This document shows positions 6,747 to 16,580 of a stretch of DNA of 64,000 bases, in pieces. The DNA is from Streptomonospora nanhaiensis. Lineage in GTDB: Bacteria > Actinomycetota > Actinomycetes > Streptosporangiales > Streptosporangiaceae. The position numbers and the translations under genes were made by a program. A model generated the notes under the pieces. That model was not told the origin of the DNA. It was given only the letters and a program-made list of their open reading frames with translations, and searched no databases. Numbering within the stretch: the first letter of the stretch is position 1; the number at the start of each line of letters is the position of its first letter. The stretch is taken from the NCBI RefSeq assembly GCF_026642255.1, contig NZ_CP113264.1, forward strand, positions 2,356,001 to 2,420,000, in the 5' to 3' direction.

Positions 6747-7472
6747 ATGTCCCCCAAGAAGCGCGTTCTGACCGTGACTGCGGCCGGTCTGTTCATGGCC
6801 GGTTTCTCCGTCAGCCCGGCGTTCGCCGTGACCGGTGACGAGACCACCCCCGACGTCGCCCCCGCGGTGACCGAGGCAACGGTCGAGTCCCCTGTCCTCC
6901 CCGTCCTCGACGAGGTCGTCCTGGAGGACGCGCCGATCACTGTGCCGGACCTGTTCCCGGCCGACTTCCCCCCTTCCCCGGAGAACCCGGGCGATGGTGA
7001 GAACCCGGGCAACCCCGACCCGCCGGTCGACCCGGACCCCGGTGACCCGGGTGACGGCGAGGACCCCGGAGACGGTGAGACGCCCGGACCCGACCCGGAT
7101 CCGGACCCGGACCCCGACCCGGATCCCGACCCCGATCCGGATCCCGACCCCGATCCGGACCCGGACCCCGACCCGGATCCCGACCCGGATCCCGACCCGG
7201 ATCCCGACCCCGACCCGGGCCCCGACCCGGACCCGGGCGAGGGCACCGACCCCGGTGACGACGACGGCGACGAGAGCCAGGCCCCCGGCGGCACCACCCC
7301 CGGTGGTACCACCACGCCCGAGGCCCCGGCTCCCGTCAACAGCGGCGCCGACGAGACCCTCGCCCAGACCGGCGTCGACATGCAGGGCTTCGTGCTCGGT
7401 GGCGCCGTCGTGACGGGTATCGGCGTTCTGGCCCTGTGGGCCGGTGCGCGGCGCCCGTCCCCGGTCGCTTAG
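6747..7472 (+). CDS. Asp-Pro repeat surface protein with LAQTG sortase signal
   Basis: A 241-residue secreted protein. A signal peptide (about 1-28, basic start, hydrophobic core, cleavage near AFA-V) precedes an acidic, Val-rich segment. A long (Asp-Pro)n tract (about residues 115-165) and a Gly/Thr/Pro spacer follow. LAQTG at 205-209 is followed by a hydrophobic helix and a short basic tail (GARRPSPVA). This is a complete cell-wall sorting signal, and the LAxTG form is that of actinobacterial class E sortases. The protein is probably linked to peptidoglycan, with the DP tract as a stiff, negatively charged stalk that may bind Ca2+ (inference). No catalytic domain is present. The start is supported by AAGGAG upstream. 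A strong terminator follows. Confidence 0.88.
   Translation: MSPKKRVLTVTAAGLFMAGFSVSPAFAVTGDETTPDVAPAVTEATVESPVLPVLDEVVLEDAPITVPDLFPADFPPSPENPGDGENPGNPDPPVDPDPGDPGDGEDPGDGETPGPDPDPDPDPDPDPDPDPDPDPDPDPDPDPDPDPDPDPDPDPDPGPDPDPGEGTDPGDDDGDESQAPGGTTPGGTTTPEAPAPVNSGADETLAQTGVDMQGFVLGGAVVTGIGVLALWAGARRPSPVA
7089..7240 (+). repeat. Tandem DNA repeat encoding (Asp-Pro)n
   Basis: About 150 bp built from 6-bp GAy-CCn units and 12- to 18-bp higher-order units (GACCCGGATCCC-like), in frame with the surface-protein gene. Such a tract is prone to slippage in multiples of 6 bp, so stalk length probably varies between strains. It is coding, not a CRISPR or regulatory repeat. Confidence 0.85.
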
Positions 7473-7509
7473 CGGTACCCGCGTCCCACGGTCCCGACCG
7501 TGGACGCAC

Positions 7510-7546
7510 CAGGGCCCCCGGTCGTGTCCCACGACCGGGGGCCCTG
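7510..7546. terminator. Strong bidirectional hairpin terminator
   Basis: A perfect 17-bp stem (CAGGGCCCCCGGTCGTG and its complement) with a 3-nt loop lies between the convergent surface-protein gene and the MFS transporter gene. Confidence 0.8.
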
Positions 7547-7593
7547 CCCGTGTGCCGGGGCGGGGGCGCTCCCCGCCCCGGCGCACGGCTCGC

Positions 7594-8793
7594 TCACCCG
7601 CGCGGACGCAGTGCCGCCGCCAGCAGGAACGCGGTGACGCCCGCACCGGAGATCACCCACAGGGCCGCCCCCAGGCTGAACGAGTCGGCCAGGAGGCCGA
7701 TCAGGGGCGGGAACCCGAGGAACCCCGCGCGTCCCAGCCAGCCGACGACGGTCACGCCGTCGCCGGTGCGCACCCCCGGCACGTTCCCGGCCGCGGCCAG
7801 GGTGAGCGGGAACAGCGTGGCCACGCCCAGGCCCATCACGCCGAAACCGATCACGGTGGTCACGGGGTGGGGGAGGAGCAGGGCGAACGCGATCCCTCCA
7901 CCCGCAAGCAGCCCGCTGGCGCGTCCCACCGCCACCGCGCCGAACCGGTCGGTCACCCGGTCGCCGGCGAGCCTTCCCAGCGTCATCATCGCCTGGCAGG
8001 CCACGAACGGCAGTGCGGCGAGGAACAGCGACGCGTCCAGCTCCGAGGTCATGTACACCGCGCCCCAGGACGCGGCCGAGTCCTCGATGCCCCCGGCGAA
8101 CATCAGCAGCACGCCGAGCCCGACCAGGAGGACCAGCGCGCGGCCGGGGACGCGCAGCCGGCGCCCGTCCTCGCCGCTGGTCCCGTCCTCGCGCTCACTG
8201 CTGTCCGGTCCGGGCAGCAGCATCTGGCTCACCACGAGGTTCACCACCAGCAGCACGGCGGAAACGGCGCCGAGGTGCCACAGGAGCGGCACCCCGAGTC
8301 CGGCCATCGCCGCGCCCAGCAGTCCTCCCGCGACCGCCGCCAGGCTCCACACCGCGTGGAAGGTGTTGATGATGCTGCGCCGGTAGCGCCGCTGGACGCG
8401 CAGCCCGTGCGAGTTCTGCGCGGAGTCGGTCCAGGCGTCCGCGCTGCCCAGGACGAAGAGCGCGGCCGCCAGCATCCACCAGTTCTGCGCCAGGGCGATG
8501 AATGGAAGCGCTCCCAGGGAGACCAGGCTGGTCCCGACGGCCGCCCGGCCGCTGCCGAACCAGTGGATCAGCGGCCCCGCCAGCATGCCGGTGAGGATCG
8601 CCCCGGTGGGCATGGCCGCGATCGCCAGGCCCAGTTCGGCGTTGCTCAGCTCCAGCCGGTCCTTGATCACCGGCAGCCACGGCACCGCGTTGGTATAGGT
8701 GAATCCGTTGACGAAGAAGAGGGTGGAGACCGCGACCCGGGCCCGGCGGGCCTCCGGGGGCGGTGCTGCGGTCTTCTCGGCGGACGTGCTCAA
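7594..8793 (-). CDS. MFS transporter
   Basis: A 12-helix major facilitator permease of about 400 residues, similar in pattern to sugar or drug MFS proteins of the YbjJ/FucP type. Its substrate cannot be named. The first helix reads VAVSTLFFVNGFTYTNAVPWLP. The loop between helices 2 and 3 carries GPLIHWFGSGRAAVG, a weak form of the MFS motif A, and a second basic repeat, GRLAGDRVTDRFGAV, appears in the second half. The open frame continues to 8892, but the upstream part has no ribosome site. TTG 8793 is preceded by GGAG at good distance and gives a natural MSTSAEK start; ATG 8847 is the alternative. It transcribes towards the surface-protein gene with a shared terminator. Confidence 0.85.
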   Translation of the reverse strand: MSTSAEKTAAPPPEARRARVAVSTLFFVNGFTYTNAVPWLPVIKDRLELSNAELGLAIAAMPTGAILTGMLAGPLIHWFGSGRAAVGTSLVSLGALPFIALAQNWWMLAAALFVLGSADAWTDSAQNSHGLRVQRRYRRSIINTFHAVWSLAAVAGGLLGAAMAGLGVPLLWHLGAVSAVLLVVNLVVSQMLLPGPDSSEREDGTSGEDGRRLRVPGRALVLLVGLGVLLMFAGGIEDSAASWGAVYMTSELDASLFLAALPFVACQAMMTLGRLAGDRVTDRFGAVAVGRASGLLAGGGIAFALLLPHPVTTVIGFGVMGLGVATLFPLTLAAAGNVPGVRTGDGVTVVGWLGRAGFLGFPPLIGLLADSFSLGAALWVISGAGVTAFLLAAALRPRG

Positions 8794-9095
8794 GGCGGCT
8801 CCCACGTGGACGGTTCCGTGCGCGCAGATGCTATCCAGTCCGCTCATGGGACGACAGACGTTTTCGGCCACCGCGTCGGGCGGGCTTGCCATAGGACGCG
8901 GACCCGATTTACATAGGGGGTCCGCTCCGTATCCGAGAGGCTTCCGACCCGGACCGCTCGGCCACCCCGAGACCCGGGGCCCTGACCCGGCCCGCCCCGG
9001 GGCCCGCTCCCGCGCGGGGCCCCAGCCTGCCGTCCGCCGTCTCCCCCCACGCCGGGAACCGCCACACGCGGGCCCGGACGGAACCGGAAGATCCC

Positions 9096-9656
9096 ATGAT
9101 CAACACGAGCGCGCTGCGAGAAAAACCCACTCTCACCGGGGAACGCGTCCATCTGGTGCCCCTGGGGCCGGAGCACACCGACGCCTACTTCACCGCAGGC
9201 CTCGACGAGGAGGTCCGCAGACTCACCGGCACCCACCGCCACCTCACCTACGCGGAGGCCAGGGAGTGGTGTGCGACCCGGGCGGGCAGCACCGACCGGC
9301 TGGACCTGGCCATCCTCGCGCCCGGGGACGGGCGCTACCTGGGAGAGCTGTCCGTCTACGCCGTGGCCGCGGAGAACGAGAGCGCCGGCTACCGCATCGC
9401 CCTGTCCGCCATCGAGTTCACCGGCCAGGGCCTGGGCCGGGAGGCCACACAGCTCGTCCTGGAGTACGCCTTCGAGCACATCGGGCTGCACCGGGTATGG
9501 CTCCACGTCTACGCCTTCAACATGCGTGCCATCGCCGTCTACCGCTCCTGCGGCTTCTCCGTCGAGGGGCGGATGCGCGACTCGCTGCTCTGGGAGGGGC
9601 GCCGCCACGACGAGCTGCTGATGGGGGTGCTCAGGAGCGGGTTCCGGCGGAGCTGA
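9096..9656 (+). CDS. GNAT family N-acetyltransferase (RimJ/RimL type)
   Basis: A 186-residue acetyl-CoA-dependent N-acetyltransferase. The N-terminal strand LTGERVHLVPLGPEHTDAY, the acetyl-CoA loop region TGQGLGREATQLVLEYAFEH (about 111-130), the HRVWLHVYAFNMRAIAVYRS helix-strand and CGFSVEGRMRD are typical of the RimJ/RimL subgroup, which acetylates ribosomal proteins, small amines or antibiotics. The substrate cannot be told. The ATG is weakly supported by GGAAGA upstream. It is divergent from the MFS gene across about 300 bp that hold GC-rich spacer and a possible promoter (TTTACATA near 8908) but no gene. Confidence 0.88.
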   Translation: MINTSALREKPTLTGERVHLVPLGPEHTDAYFTAGLDEEVRRLTGTHRHLTYAEAREWCATRAGSTDRLDLAILAPGDGRYLGELSVYAVAAENESAGYRIALSAIEFTGQGLGREATQLVLEYAFEHIGLHRVWLHVYAFNMRAIAVYRSCGFSVEGRMRDSLLWEGRRHDELLMGVLRSGFRRS

Positions 9657-9789
9657 GCCATACGGTTTTTGCCCGGTGCCGGGGTTGGGACCGCGGGGTC
9701 GGGGGGTATGCCGGTAGCACTTTCCAGCGGCTCATCCACACAGCCGAGAGGAGCGGTGCCGGGGCCCCGGTCCCGGTGCCGGTGAGGAC

Positions 9790-11097
9790 ATGAACCCGGT
9801 TCCCGTTTCACTGCCCTTCGCCGACCGGTCCGAGGCGGGGCGCCGCCTCGCAGAGCGGGTGCGCCCCCTCGTGGTCGACGACCCCCTCGTCCTGGCCCTG
9901 CCGCGCGGCGGGGTCCCGGTCGGGGCGGAGCTCGCCCGGCGGCTCGACGCCGACTTCGACGTTCTCATGGTCCGCAAGATCGGGCTGCCCGGCCGGCCGG
10001 AGACGGGGGTGGGGGCCATCGCCGAGAACGGGCAGGTGTTCTTCGACGACCGTGCCCTGGCGCGGATGCGGGTGCCCCGCCAGGCCCTCTCCGAGACCGT
10101 CGCGGCCGAGCGCGACGAGCTCGACCGCCGCCGCCGGGTCTACCGGGGCGAGCGCTCGGCGCCGCGCATCGCCGGGCGCGACTGCGTGGTCGTGGACGAC
10201 GGGGTCGCGACGGGCGGCACCGCCCGCGCCGCGCTGCGGATGGTGCGCCGGGCCGGGCCGTCCCGGCTGATCCTGGCCGTGCCGGTCGCGGCGCCCGAGG
10301 CGGTCGAGGCGCTGCGGGAGGACGTCGACGAGATGGTCGTGCTCGGCGCGCCGGACAACTTCCACTCGGTGGGCGAGTGGTACCGCGACTTCGGCCAGCT
10401 CTCCGACGGGAACGTCACCGCGATCCTCGACGAGCACGGACGCGTCCGTCCCCCGGGGGAGGAGGCCCGCGGCGTGCGGGTGCGCGCCGGCCGGGTCTAC
10501 CTCGACGGCGATCTCACCGTGCCCCCCGCCCTGCGCGGCGCGGTGGTCCTGGCCGCGGGGGAGGGGAGGTCGGACCCGCGCCGGAGGGTGGTCTCGTCGG
10601 CCCTGCAGCGGGCCGGGTACGCGACCCTGGTCCTGGACCTGCTGACCGCGGAGGAGCAGGCGTCGGGTCCGGCGGACGCCGACGCCGGTGCGCTGGGCGA
10701 GCGGCTGGGCGCGGCCGTCGGCTGGCTCCGCAGCGCGACCGACGCGGCGGACCGGCCCCTGGGCGTGCTGGGGTCGGGGAGCGCGGCGCCGGCGGCGCTG
10801 GTCACCGCGGCGGAGCGCCCCCGGGAGGTGGCCGCCGTGGTGGTCCACGGCGGGCGGATCGACCTGGCCGAGCCGCACCTGTCGGACGTGCGGGCCCCGG
10901 TCCTGGTCCTGCTGGAGAGCGGGGACTCCTTCGTCCGCGAACTGGGGGAGTGGGCCCGGGGCCGGATGGGCGGGACGACCGACCTGCGGGTCGTGCCGGG
11001 CGTCGAACAGCTGCTCCCCGGCGCGCAGGAGTGGAGACAGGTCGCGGTGGAGGCCCTGGACTGGTTCGACCGCCACCTCGGGGGCCGGGAGGGGTGA
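9790..11097 (+). CDS. Phosphoribosyltransferase fused to dienelactone-hydrolase-like domain
   Basis: A 435-residue two-domain protein. Residues 1-215 are a type I phosphoribosyltransferase: the PRPP-binding loop CVVVDDGVATGGTA lies at about 131-145 and ALPRGGVPVGAELARRL near the start forms the PPi loop. Residues about 235-435 form an alpha/beta hydrolase of the dienelactone-hydrolase type, with LGVLGSGSAAPAAL at the nucleophile elbow (GxGxA rather than GxSxG at the usual spacing) and VRAPVLVLLESGD near the acid residue. The same fusion is known in mycobacteria (Rv0571c type, from memory, linked to the dormancy regulon). Function is unproven; nucleobase salvage is possible. It has its own promoter region (TAGCACT near 9715-9721) and a strong terminator. 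Confidence 0.88.
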   Translation: MNPVPVSLPFADRSEAGRRLAERVRPLVVDDPLVLALPRGGVPVGAELARRLDADFDVLMVRKIGLPGRPETGVGAIAENGQVFFDDRALARMRVPRQALSETVAAERDELDRRRRVYRGERSAPRIAGRDCVVVDDGVATGGTARAALRMVRRAGPSRLILAVPVAAPEAVEALREDVDEMVVLGAPDNFHSVGEWYRDFGQLSDGNVTAILDEHGRVRPPGEEARGVRVRAGRVYLDGDLTVPPALRGAVVLAAGEGRSDPRRRVVSSALQRAGYATLVLDLLTAEEQASGPADADAGALGERLGAAVGWLRSATDAADRPLGVLGSGSAAPAALVTAAERPREVAAVVVHGGRIDLAEPHLSDVRAPVLVLLESGDSFVRELGEWARGRMGGTTDLRVVPGVEQLLPGAQEWRQVAVEALDWFDRHLGGREG

Positions 11098-11146
11098 CCC
11101 GGCCGCGGCTCCGGCCCGCGGACCGCGTCCCCGCCGGGCACGAGAA

Positions 11147-11190
11147 AACCCGCGGCGCCCTCGACGTTGCTCGTCGGGGCGCCGCGGGTT
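11147..11190. terminator. Hairpin terminator between convergent PRTase fusion and whiB-family gene
   Basis: A 14-bp perfect stem (AACCCGCGGCGCCC and its complement) with a 16-nt loop. On the minus strand it is followed by TTCTCG. It probably works in both directions. Confidence 0.75.
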
Positions 11191-11247
11191 GATCGGGGGC
11201 CGGGGCCACCGGGGGAGATCCGCTGTGCCGTGGTCCGTGGACCTCGG

Positions 11248-11547
11248 TCAGGCAGCGTTGGCGCGGCGCATACGGCGACGGCGCTCGGAGGCGCGCTCGT
11301 CCTCGTTCAGACCGCCCCAGGTACCGTACTTCTCCGGACGCGAGATCGCGTAGTCCAGGCAGTCGGTTCGCACAGGGCAGGCCGCACAGATCTCCTTGGC
11401 CTTGCGCTCCCTGATCTCCCGCTCCGGCTGGCGTTCGCCGTCCGGGCCGAAGAAGAGCACAAGGTCCTCGCCCCGGCACGCGGCGGCATCCTGCCACCCC
11501 CAGCTCGGGCGGGGGCGCAGCGCGGCCTGCCGACGTACCTGAGACAT
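11248..11547 (-). CDS. WhiB-family iron-sulfur transcription factor
   Basis: A 99-residue Wbl protein, a 4Fe-4S (and NO/O2-responsive) partner of the principal sigma factor. The cluster ligands are Cys24, Cys54, Cys57 and Cys63 (ACRGED...CAACPVRTDC), and GTWGG at 75-79 is the sigma-contact turn. A basic C-terminal tail (ERRRRMRRANAA) binds DNA. The FFGPDGER segment and RPEKYGTWGGLNEDER resemble the WhiB3/WhiD-like end of the family, but I do not assign a named orthologue. The ATG is preceded by AGGTGG. It stands alone with a long, relatively AT-rich upstream region, typical of Wbl genes under complex control. Confidence 0.93.
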   Translation of the reverse strand: MSQVRRQAALRPRPSWGWQDAAACRGEDLVLFFGPDGERQPEREIRERKAKEICAACPVRTDCLDYAISRPEKYGTWGGLNEDERASERRRRMRRANAA

Positions 11548-12336
11548 GCTTGAACCACCTCTACTGAAATCACTAGTAAGCTGTCGGAAAAAGCTTCAGT
11601 CACCAAAAGATTGGTCATGCGGCGTGAGCCACCCCGCACGACGCAAACGCCGGACGGTGCAGACGATGTTCCCCGGTGTGGCTGAGACCACGAGAAGCAC
11701 AGACCACGCGGCAGGATGTGCTGCTGACGGAGTGCTCTCACGCGAACGGCTGCGGAGGCGGTGACGGCCTCCGTCCGAGCCGGTACGTAATCATGCCATC
11801 CCCACTCCCGATCCTGCACGGGGGGTGGGGAAATTACTCGCCCAACCGTTACCGAAACCTGATGTCTACTGACCGGTCTTCGGTCGTTTGTCCGAGTTTG
11901 TCGTAAATCACAAGATCTACGGTCTTAAGCAGGACACAGCACATCGTATGGTGCGATGTCCCTCCTGCCTAGGGGGTTCTCCTGATGCGCCGATCACATT
12001 GTGGTCTGCTTGGAGCTCCGAGATATGGCGTGACCGTATGTCCTCACGCTGCGTCGCACCAGCCGGGGGGCGCCACGCCCGCCGGCGACCCCCGGTGAAC
12101 CGGATCGACCCCTTCCCCGGTCCTCCCCGTCCCCGCGCGACGCGCCGTCCCGCACCCGTGCCGGGGAGGCCCCGCGGCCCCGTCCCCCCGCCCCTAGGGG
12201 AAGGACCAGGGGAACCGCCCGGAACGGCTCGTGGTGCGGCGGCGTCCCAGACGATAGAAAGCAACGGGTGCGGGGACTCTTCCCCCAGGAGGTCGCGCAC
12301 CCGCGACCGGGACCCGATCGAAGGAGACGAAACACC
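11548..12336. other. 789-bp divergent intergenic region of lower GC
   Basis: It separates the whiB-family gene from the YccF gene. No credible ORF is seen. The segment around 11550-12050 is visibly AT-richer than the neighbours and should contain the Wbl promoter and a long 5' leader. CCCCAC...GTGGGG (about 11800-11831) could form a hairpin. The right end is GC-rich and leads to an AAGGAGA ribosome site at 12321-12327. Confidence 0.45.
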
Positions 12337-12744
12337 GTGGCCCTCTTGCGGCTCATCCTGAACGTCATCTGGCTCTTCGTCGCCGGCTTCTGGCTGGCAG
12401 TCGGCTACGTGATCGCCGGAGTCATCTGCTGCATCCTGATCGTCACCATCCCGTTCGGGATCGCCTCCTTCCGCATGGCCAGCTACGCGATCTGGCCCTT
12501 CGGTCGCGAACTGGTGCGCAGGCAGGGGTCGGGCGGCGGCAGCACCTTCCTCAACGTCATCTGGCTGATCGTCGCGGGCTGGTGGCTGACGCTCGGCCAT
12601 ATCGCCACCGCGATCGGCCTGGCCGTCACTATCATCGGGATTCCGATGGCGTGGGCCTCGCTGAAGATGATCCCCGTGGCGCTCGCGCCGTTCGGCAACG
12701 AGATCGTGCACAGTGGCCGTCCCAGGGAACCCTGGCAGTTCTGA
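12337..12744 (+). CDS. YccF domain-containing inner-membrane protein
   Basis: A 135-residue membrane protein made of two related halves. Each has the YccF pattern LNVIWLxVAGxWLxxGxxxxxxxxxxTIxGIPxAxxSxxM...PFG. The copies start at about residues 5 and 68 (LILNVIWLFVAGFWLAVGYV; FLNVIWLIVAGWWLTLGHI). About four transmembrane helices are expected. The family has no proven role. GTG 12337 is chosen because AAGGAGA lies 9 nt upstream. The following AI-2E gene starts about 125 nt downstream and may share the transcript. Confidence 0.9.
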   Translation: MALLRLILNVIWLFVAGFWLAVGYVIAGVICCILIVTIPFGIASFRMASYAIWPFGRELVRRQGSGGGSTFLNVIWLIVAGWWLTLGHIATAIGLAVTIIGIPMAWASLKMIPVALAPFGNEIVHSGRPREPWQF

Positions 12745-12870
12745 CGCCGTTGAGTTCCCGACGGACACGGGAGAACCAGGACCCTCGTCCGCGCATCCCC
12801 CCGGTACCGCCCCCGCGTGTCCGTCGCCTCCCGTGCGGGCACCACGCAGCACCCCGAGAATGGAGTCCAT

Positions 12871-14199
12871 GTGCAAGCCCAACGGCCGGGAGTGTGGGCG
12901 CTCCTGAACAAATGGCTCACCGCCCGCAGGGCGCGAGCCGAGCGCCTCGCCCAGTTGGAGGCTCAGAAGGAGCACTCCGAGCCCGAACCCCAGTCCCCGG
13001 ACCAGGGGCCGGCCGAACAGGACGACGTGGGCGCGGGGGACATCCTGAAGTCGGTCAGCGACGTCGCCTGGCGCTTCCTCCTCATCGGTGTCGTCGCCGG
13101 GCTGCTCCTCTACGGGCTCGTCTACCTGTCGGTCGTCACCCTGCCGATGATCCTCGCGGTGTTCATCACCGCCCTGCTCATGCCGCTCGCCAACCTGCTG
13201 CGCCGCAAGGGCCTGGGTCGGGGCACGTCGACGACGATCTCGATCCTCGTCGGGCTCATCGTGTTCGGCGGCGTCATCTCGATGATCGTCACGCCCGCCG
13301 TGCAGGGGTTCGGCCCCCTGGTCGACAGCGTCACCAGCGCGGTCAGCGAACTCCAGGACATCCAGGTGCCCTTCGGGCTCGACCCGGCGCTGTTCACCGA
13401 CATGATCGACGACGCCTGGGTGCAGATCCAGGCCATGATCAGCGAGAACCAGGACCAGCTGCTCAGCGGCGCCTGGACCGCGGGCGCGGCCGTCATCTCG
13501 GTTCTCGTCGGCATCGTCCTGATCATCGCCCTGACCGTGTACTTCGTGCACTCGGGCGACCAGCTCATGGACTGGTTCCTCACCCTGTTCCCGCCGCGGT
13601 CCCGTCCGGGCCTGCGCCACGCGGGGGACGTCGCCTACGGCGTCATGGGACGGTACGTGCGCGGTGTGGCCGCGGTCGGCTTCTTCGACGCCGTCGGCAT
13701 CGGCATCGCCCTGGTCTTCCTGATCGACATCAACCTGGCCATCCCGCTGATCGTGCTGACCTTCGTCGGCGCCTTCCTGCCGATCATCGGCGCCTTCCTG
13801 ACCGGGCTGCTCGCCGCCCTGGTCGCGTTCGTCACCGAGGGCTGGATCGTCGCGCTCGTCGTCGTCGGCGCGGTGATCCTCGTGCAGCAGCTGGAGAGCA
13901 ACGTCTTCGCGCCGCGCATCTACGGGGCCTCGCTCGACCTGCCCTCGCCCGTCGTGCTGATCGCGATCTCCGTCGGCGCCGTGGTCGGGGGCGTCCCCGG
14001 CATGTTCCTGGCCACGCCGGTGGCCGCCGTCCTGGCGGCCCTGCTGCGCAACCGCCCGCCGGGCAAGCCCGGGGACTCCGACGAGGAGTCCCCGGAGGGC
14101 ACCGGGGGGGAGCCGCCCGTCGCGGCGGCGGTCGTCGTGGCCAAGGTCCCCAAGGACAAGGAGCCCGAGGGCGCGCACCCCGCTCCCGAGGAGGAATAG
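12871..14199 (+). CDS. AI-2E family transporter (PF01594-type permease)
   Basis: A 442-residue permease of the AI-2E/YdiK family. A charged cytosolic N-terminus (1-60, rich in Glu/Gln) precedes two hydrophobic helices (about 65-110) and a long soluble loop with the PVQGFGPLVDSV-like amphipathic segment. The C-terminal helices carry FFDAVGIGIALVFL, GAFLPIIGAFLTGLLAAL and QQLESNVFAPRIYG, the family signature in which QxE and P are conserved. Some members export Na+ or H+; autoinducer transport is not general. The acidic tail (380-442) is disordered. GTG 12871 is preferred over a GTG at 12817 because a GGAG lies at good distance. A stem-loop follows the stop. Confidence 0.88.
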   Translation: MQAQRPGVWALLNKWLTARRARAERLAQLEAQKEHSEPEPQSPDQGPAEQDDVGAGDILKSVSDVAWRFLLIGVVAGLLLYGLVYLSVVTLPMILAVFITALLMPLANLLRRKGLGRGTSTTISILVGLIVFGGVISMIVTPAVQGFGPLVDSVTSAVSELQDIQVPFGLDPALFTDMIDDAWVQIQAMISENQDQLLSGAWTAGAAVISVLVGIVLIIALTVYFVHSGDQLMDWFLTLFPPRSRPGLRHAGDVAYGVMGRYVRGVAAVGFFDAVGIGIALVFLIDINLAIPLIVLTFVGAFLPIIGAFLTGLLAALVAFVTEGWIVALVVVGAVILVQQLESNVFAPRIYGASLDLPSPVVLIAISVGAVVGGVPGMFLATPVAAVLAALLRNRPPGKPGDSDEESPEGTGGEPPVAAAVVVAKVPKDKEPEGAHPAPEEE

Positions 14200-14264
14200 G
14201 GCCCCTCAGGAGCGGCGGGGCGTGCGACGGGGTGACCGGCGCCGCCCGGCCGCGGGGAATGCGG

Positions 14265-14302
14265 CGCGCCCCCGCACCCGTTGACCGGGTGGCGGGGGCG
14301 CG
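14265..14302 (+). terminator. Hairpin terminator after AI-2E gene
   Basis: A 16-bp stem with one bulged base (CGCGCCCCCGCACCCG against CGGGT-g-GCGGGGGCGCG) sits about 65 nt after the stop. It has no T-run, as is common in high-GC actinomycetes. Confidence 0.6.
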
Positions 14303-14483
14303 GCCGTGTCCGGGGGCCTCCCGGAAAACGGATCGCCGCACCCCCCGCCCGTGCCGTTAGGCTGGGTCGGTCGGCCCGAAGGCCACCACCCCCCACCCAC
14401 GCGGAGGAGCCGCCGCTCCCGTGCACCGCGGGTGCGCGTCCGGCCGTACCGAACCGTCCCACCACCTCGTAGGAAGCCCCACC

Positions 14484-16082
<1,599 letters not shown>

Positions 16083-16109
16083 GCCGGGGGCCGTGAGGGC
16101 CCCGGCGGC

Positions 16110-16155
16110 GGAGGTGGACGCCCAGCATGCTGGGAGGTTCACCTCCGTCCTTTTC
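16110..16155 (+). terminator. Hairpin terminator after ABC-F gene
   Basis: GGAGGTG...CACCTCC encloses an inner perfect CCCAGCATGCTGGG hairpin and is followed by GTCCTTTTC. It is one of the few terminators here with a T-run. Confidence 0.75.
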
Positions 16156-16300
16156 GGACGACGTTTGCGGCGCTCCGAAACCCGGGCAGAGAAGGGGGCG
16201 CCCGGCGCGGCGCGCGGCGAATGTGGCGGGGCGTGAGCGCGATGCCGGATCATGGCAGGGATTCCAGAAGCGTTGACCGGACGACCCGGAGGAGTGGACT

Positions 16301-16507
16301 GTGGACGATGCGCTGAGGAAGGGCACCCGCGTGGCGGGAACGGACCGCTCCGAGCTCGCGGCCCAGCTCAAGCGGCGCTACGACTCGGGGGAGAGCATCC
16401 GCATGCTGGCGGCCGCCACCGGGCGTTCCTACGGTTTCGTCCACCGGCTGCTCAGCGAGGCCGGGGCCGAGCTGCGCGGCCGGGGCGGGGCGACCCGCAA
16501 GGCCTGA
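16301..16507 (+). CDS. Small helix-turn-helix protein
   Basis: A 68-residue protein whose core (AAQLKRRYDSGESIRMLAAATGRSYGFVHRLLSEAGAEL) is a compact Hin/resolvase-like helix-turn-helix: R-x-x-Y-x-x-G-x-S-I-R-x-L-A, turn, GRSYGFVHRLL. The basic C-terminus (RGRGGATRKA) could contact DNA. It is probably a DNA-binding regulator, target unknown. GTG 16301 is preceded by GGAGG at good spacing. Similar tiny HTH genes beside ABC-F and enoyl-CoA hydratase genes occur in Streptomyces (from memory). It lies 70 nt upstream of the enoyl-CoA hydratase gene. Confidence 0.85.
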   Translation: MDDALRKGTRVAGTDRSELAAQLKRRYDSGESIRMLAAATGRSYGFVHRLLSEAGAELRGRGGATRKA

Positions 16508-16580
16508 GGCCCCGCCCGCGCGACCGGTGGTTACCGATGGGTAATATCGAGGGTGACACCGAGCACGACGGAGGAACCCC

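Noticed and set aside
7089..7240. Tandem repeats resembling a CRISPR or minisatellite
   Set aside because: The repeats have no spacers, stay in frame and encode an Asp-Pro tract in a well-formed surface-protein gene.
9808..11076. Minus-strand open frame of 422 codons
   Set aside because: It is an exact antisense shadow of the PRTase-hydrolase fusion gene with low-complexity His/Gly/Arg/Pro translation.
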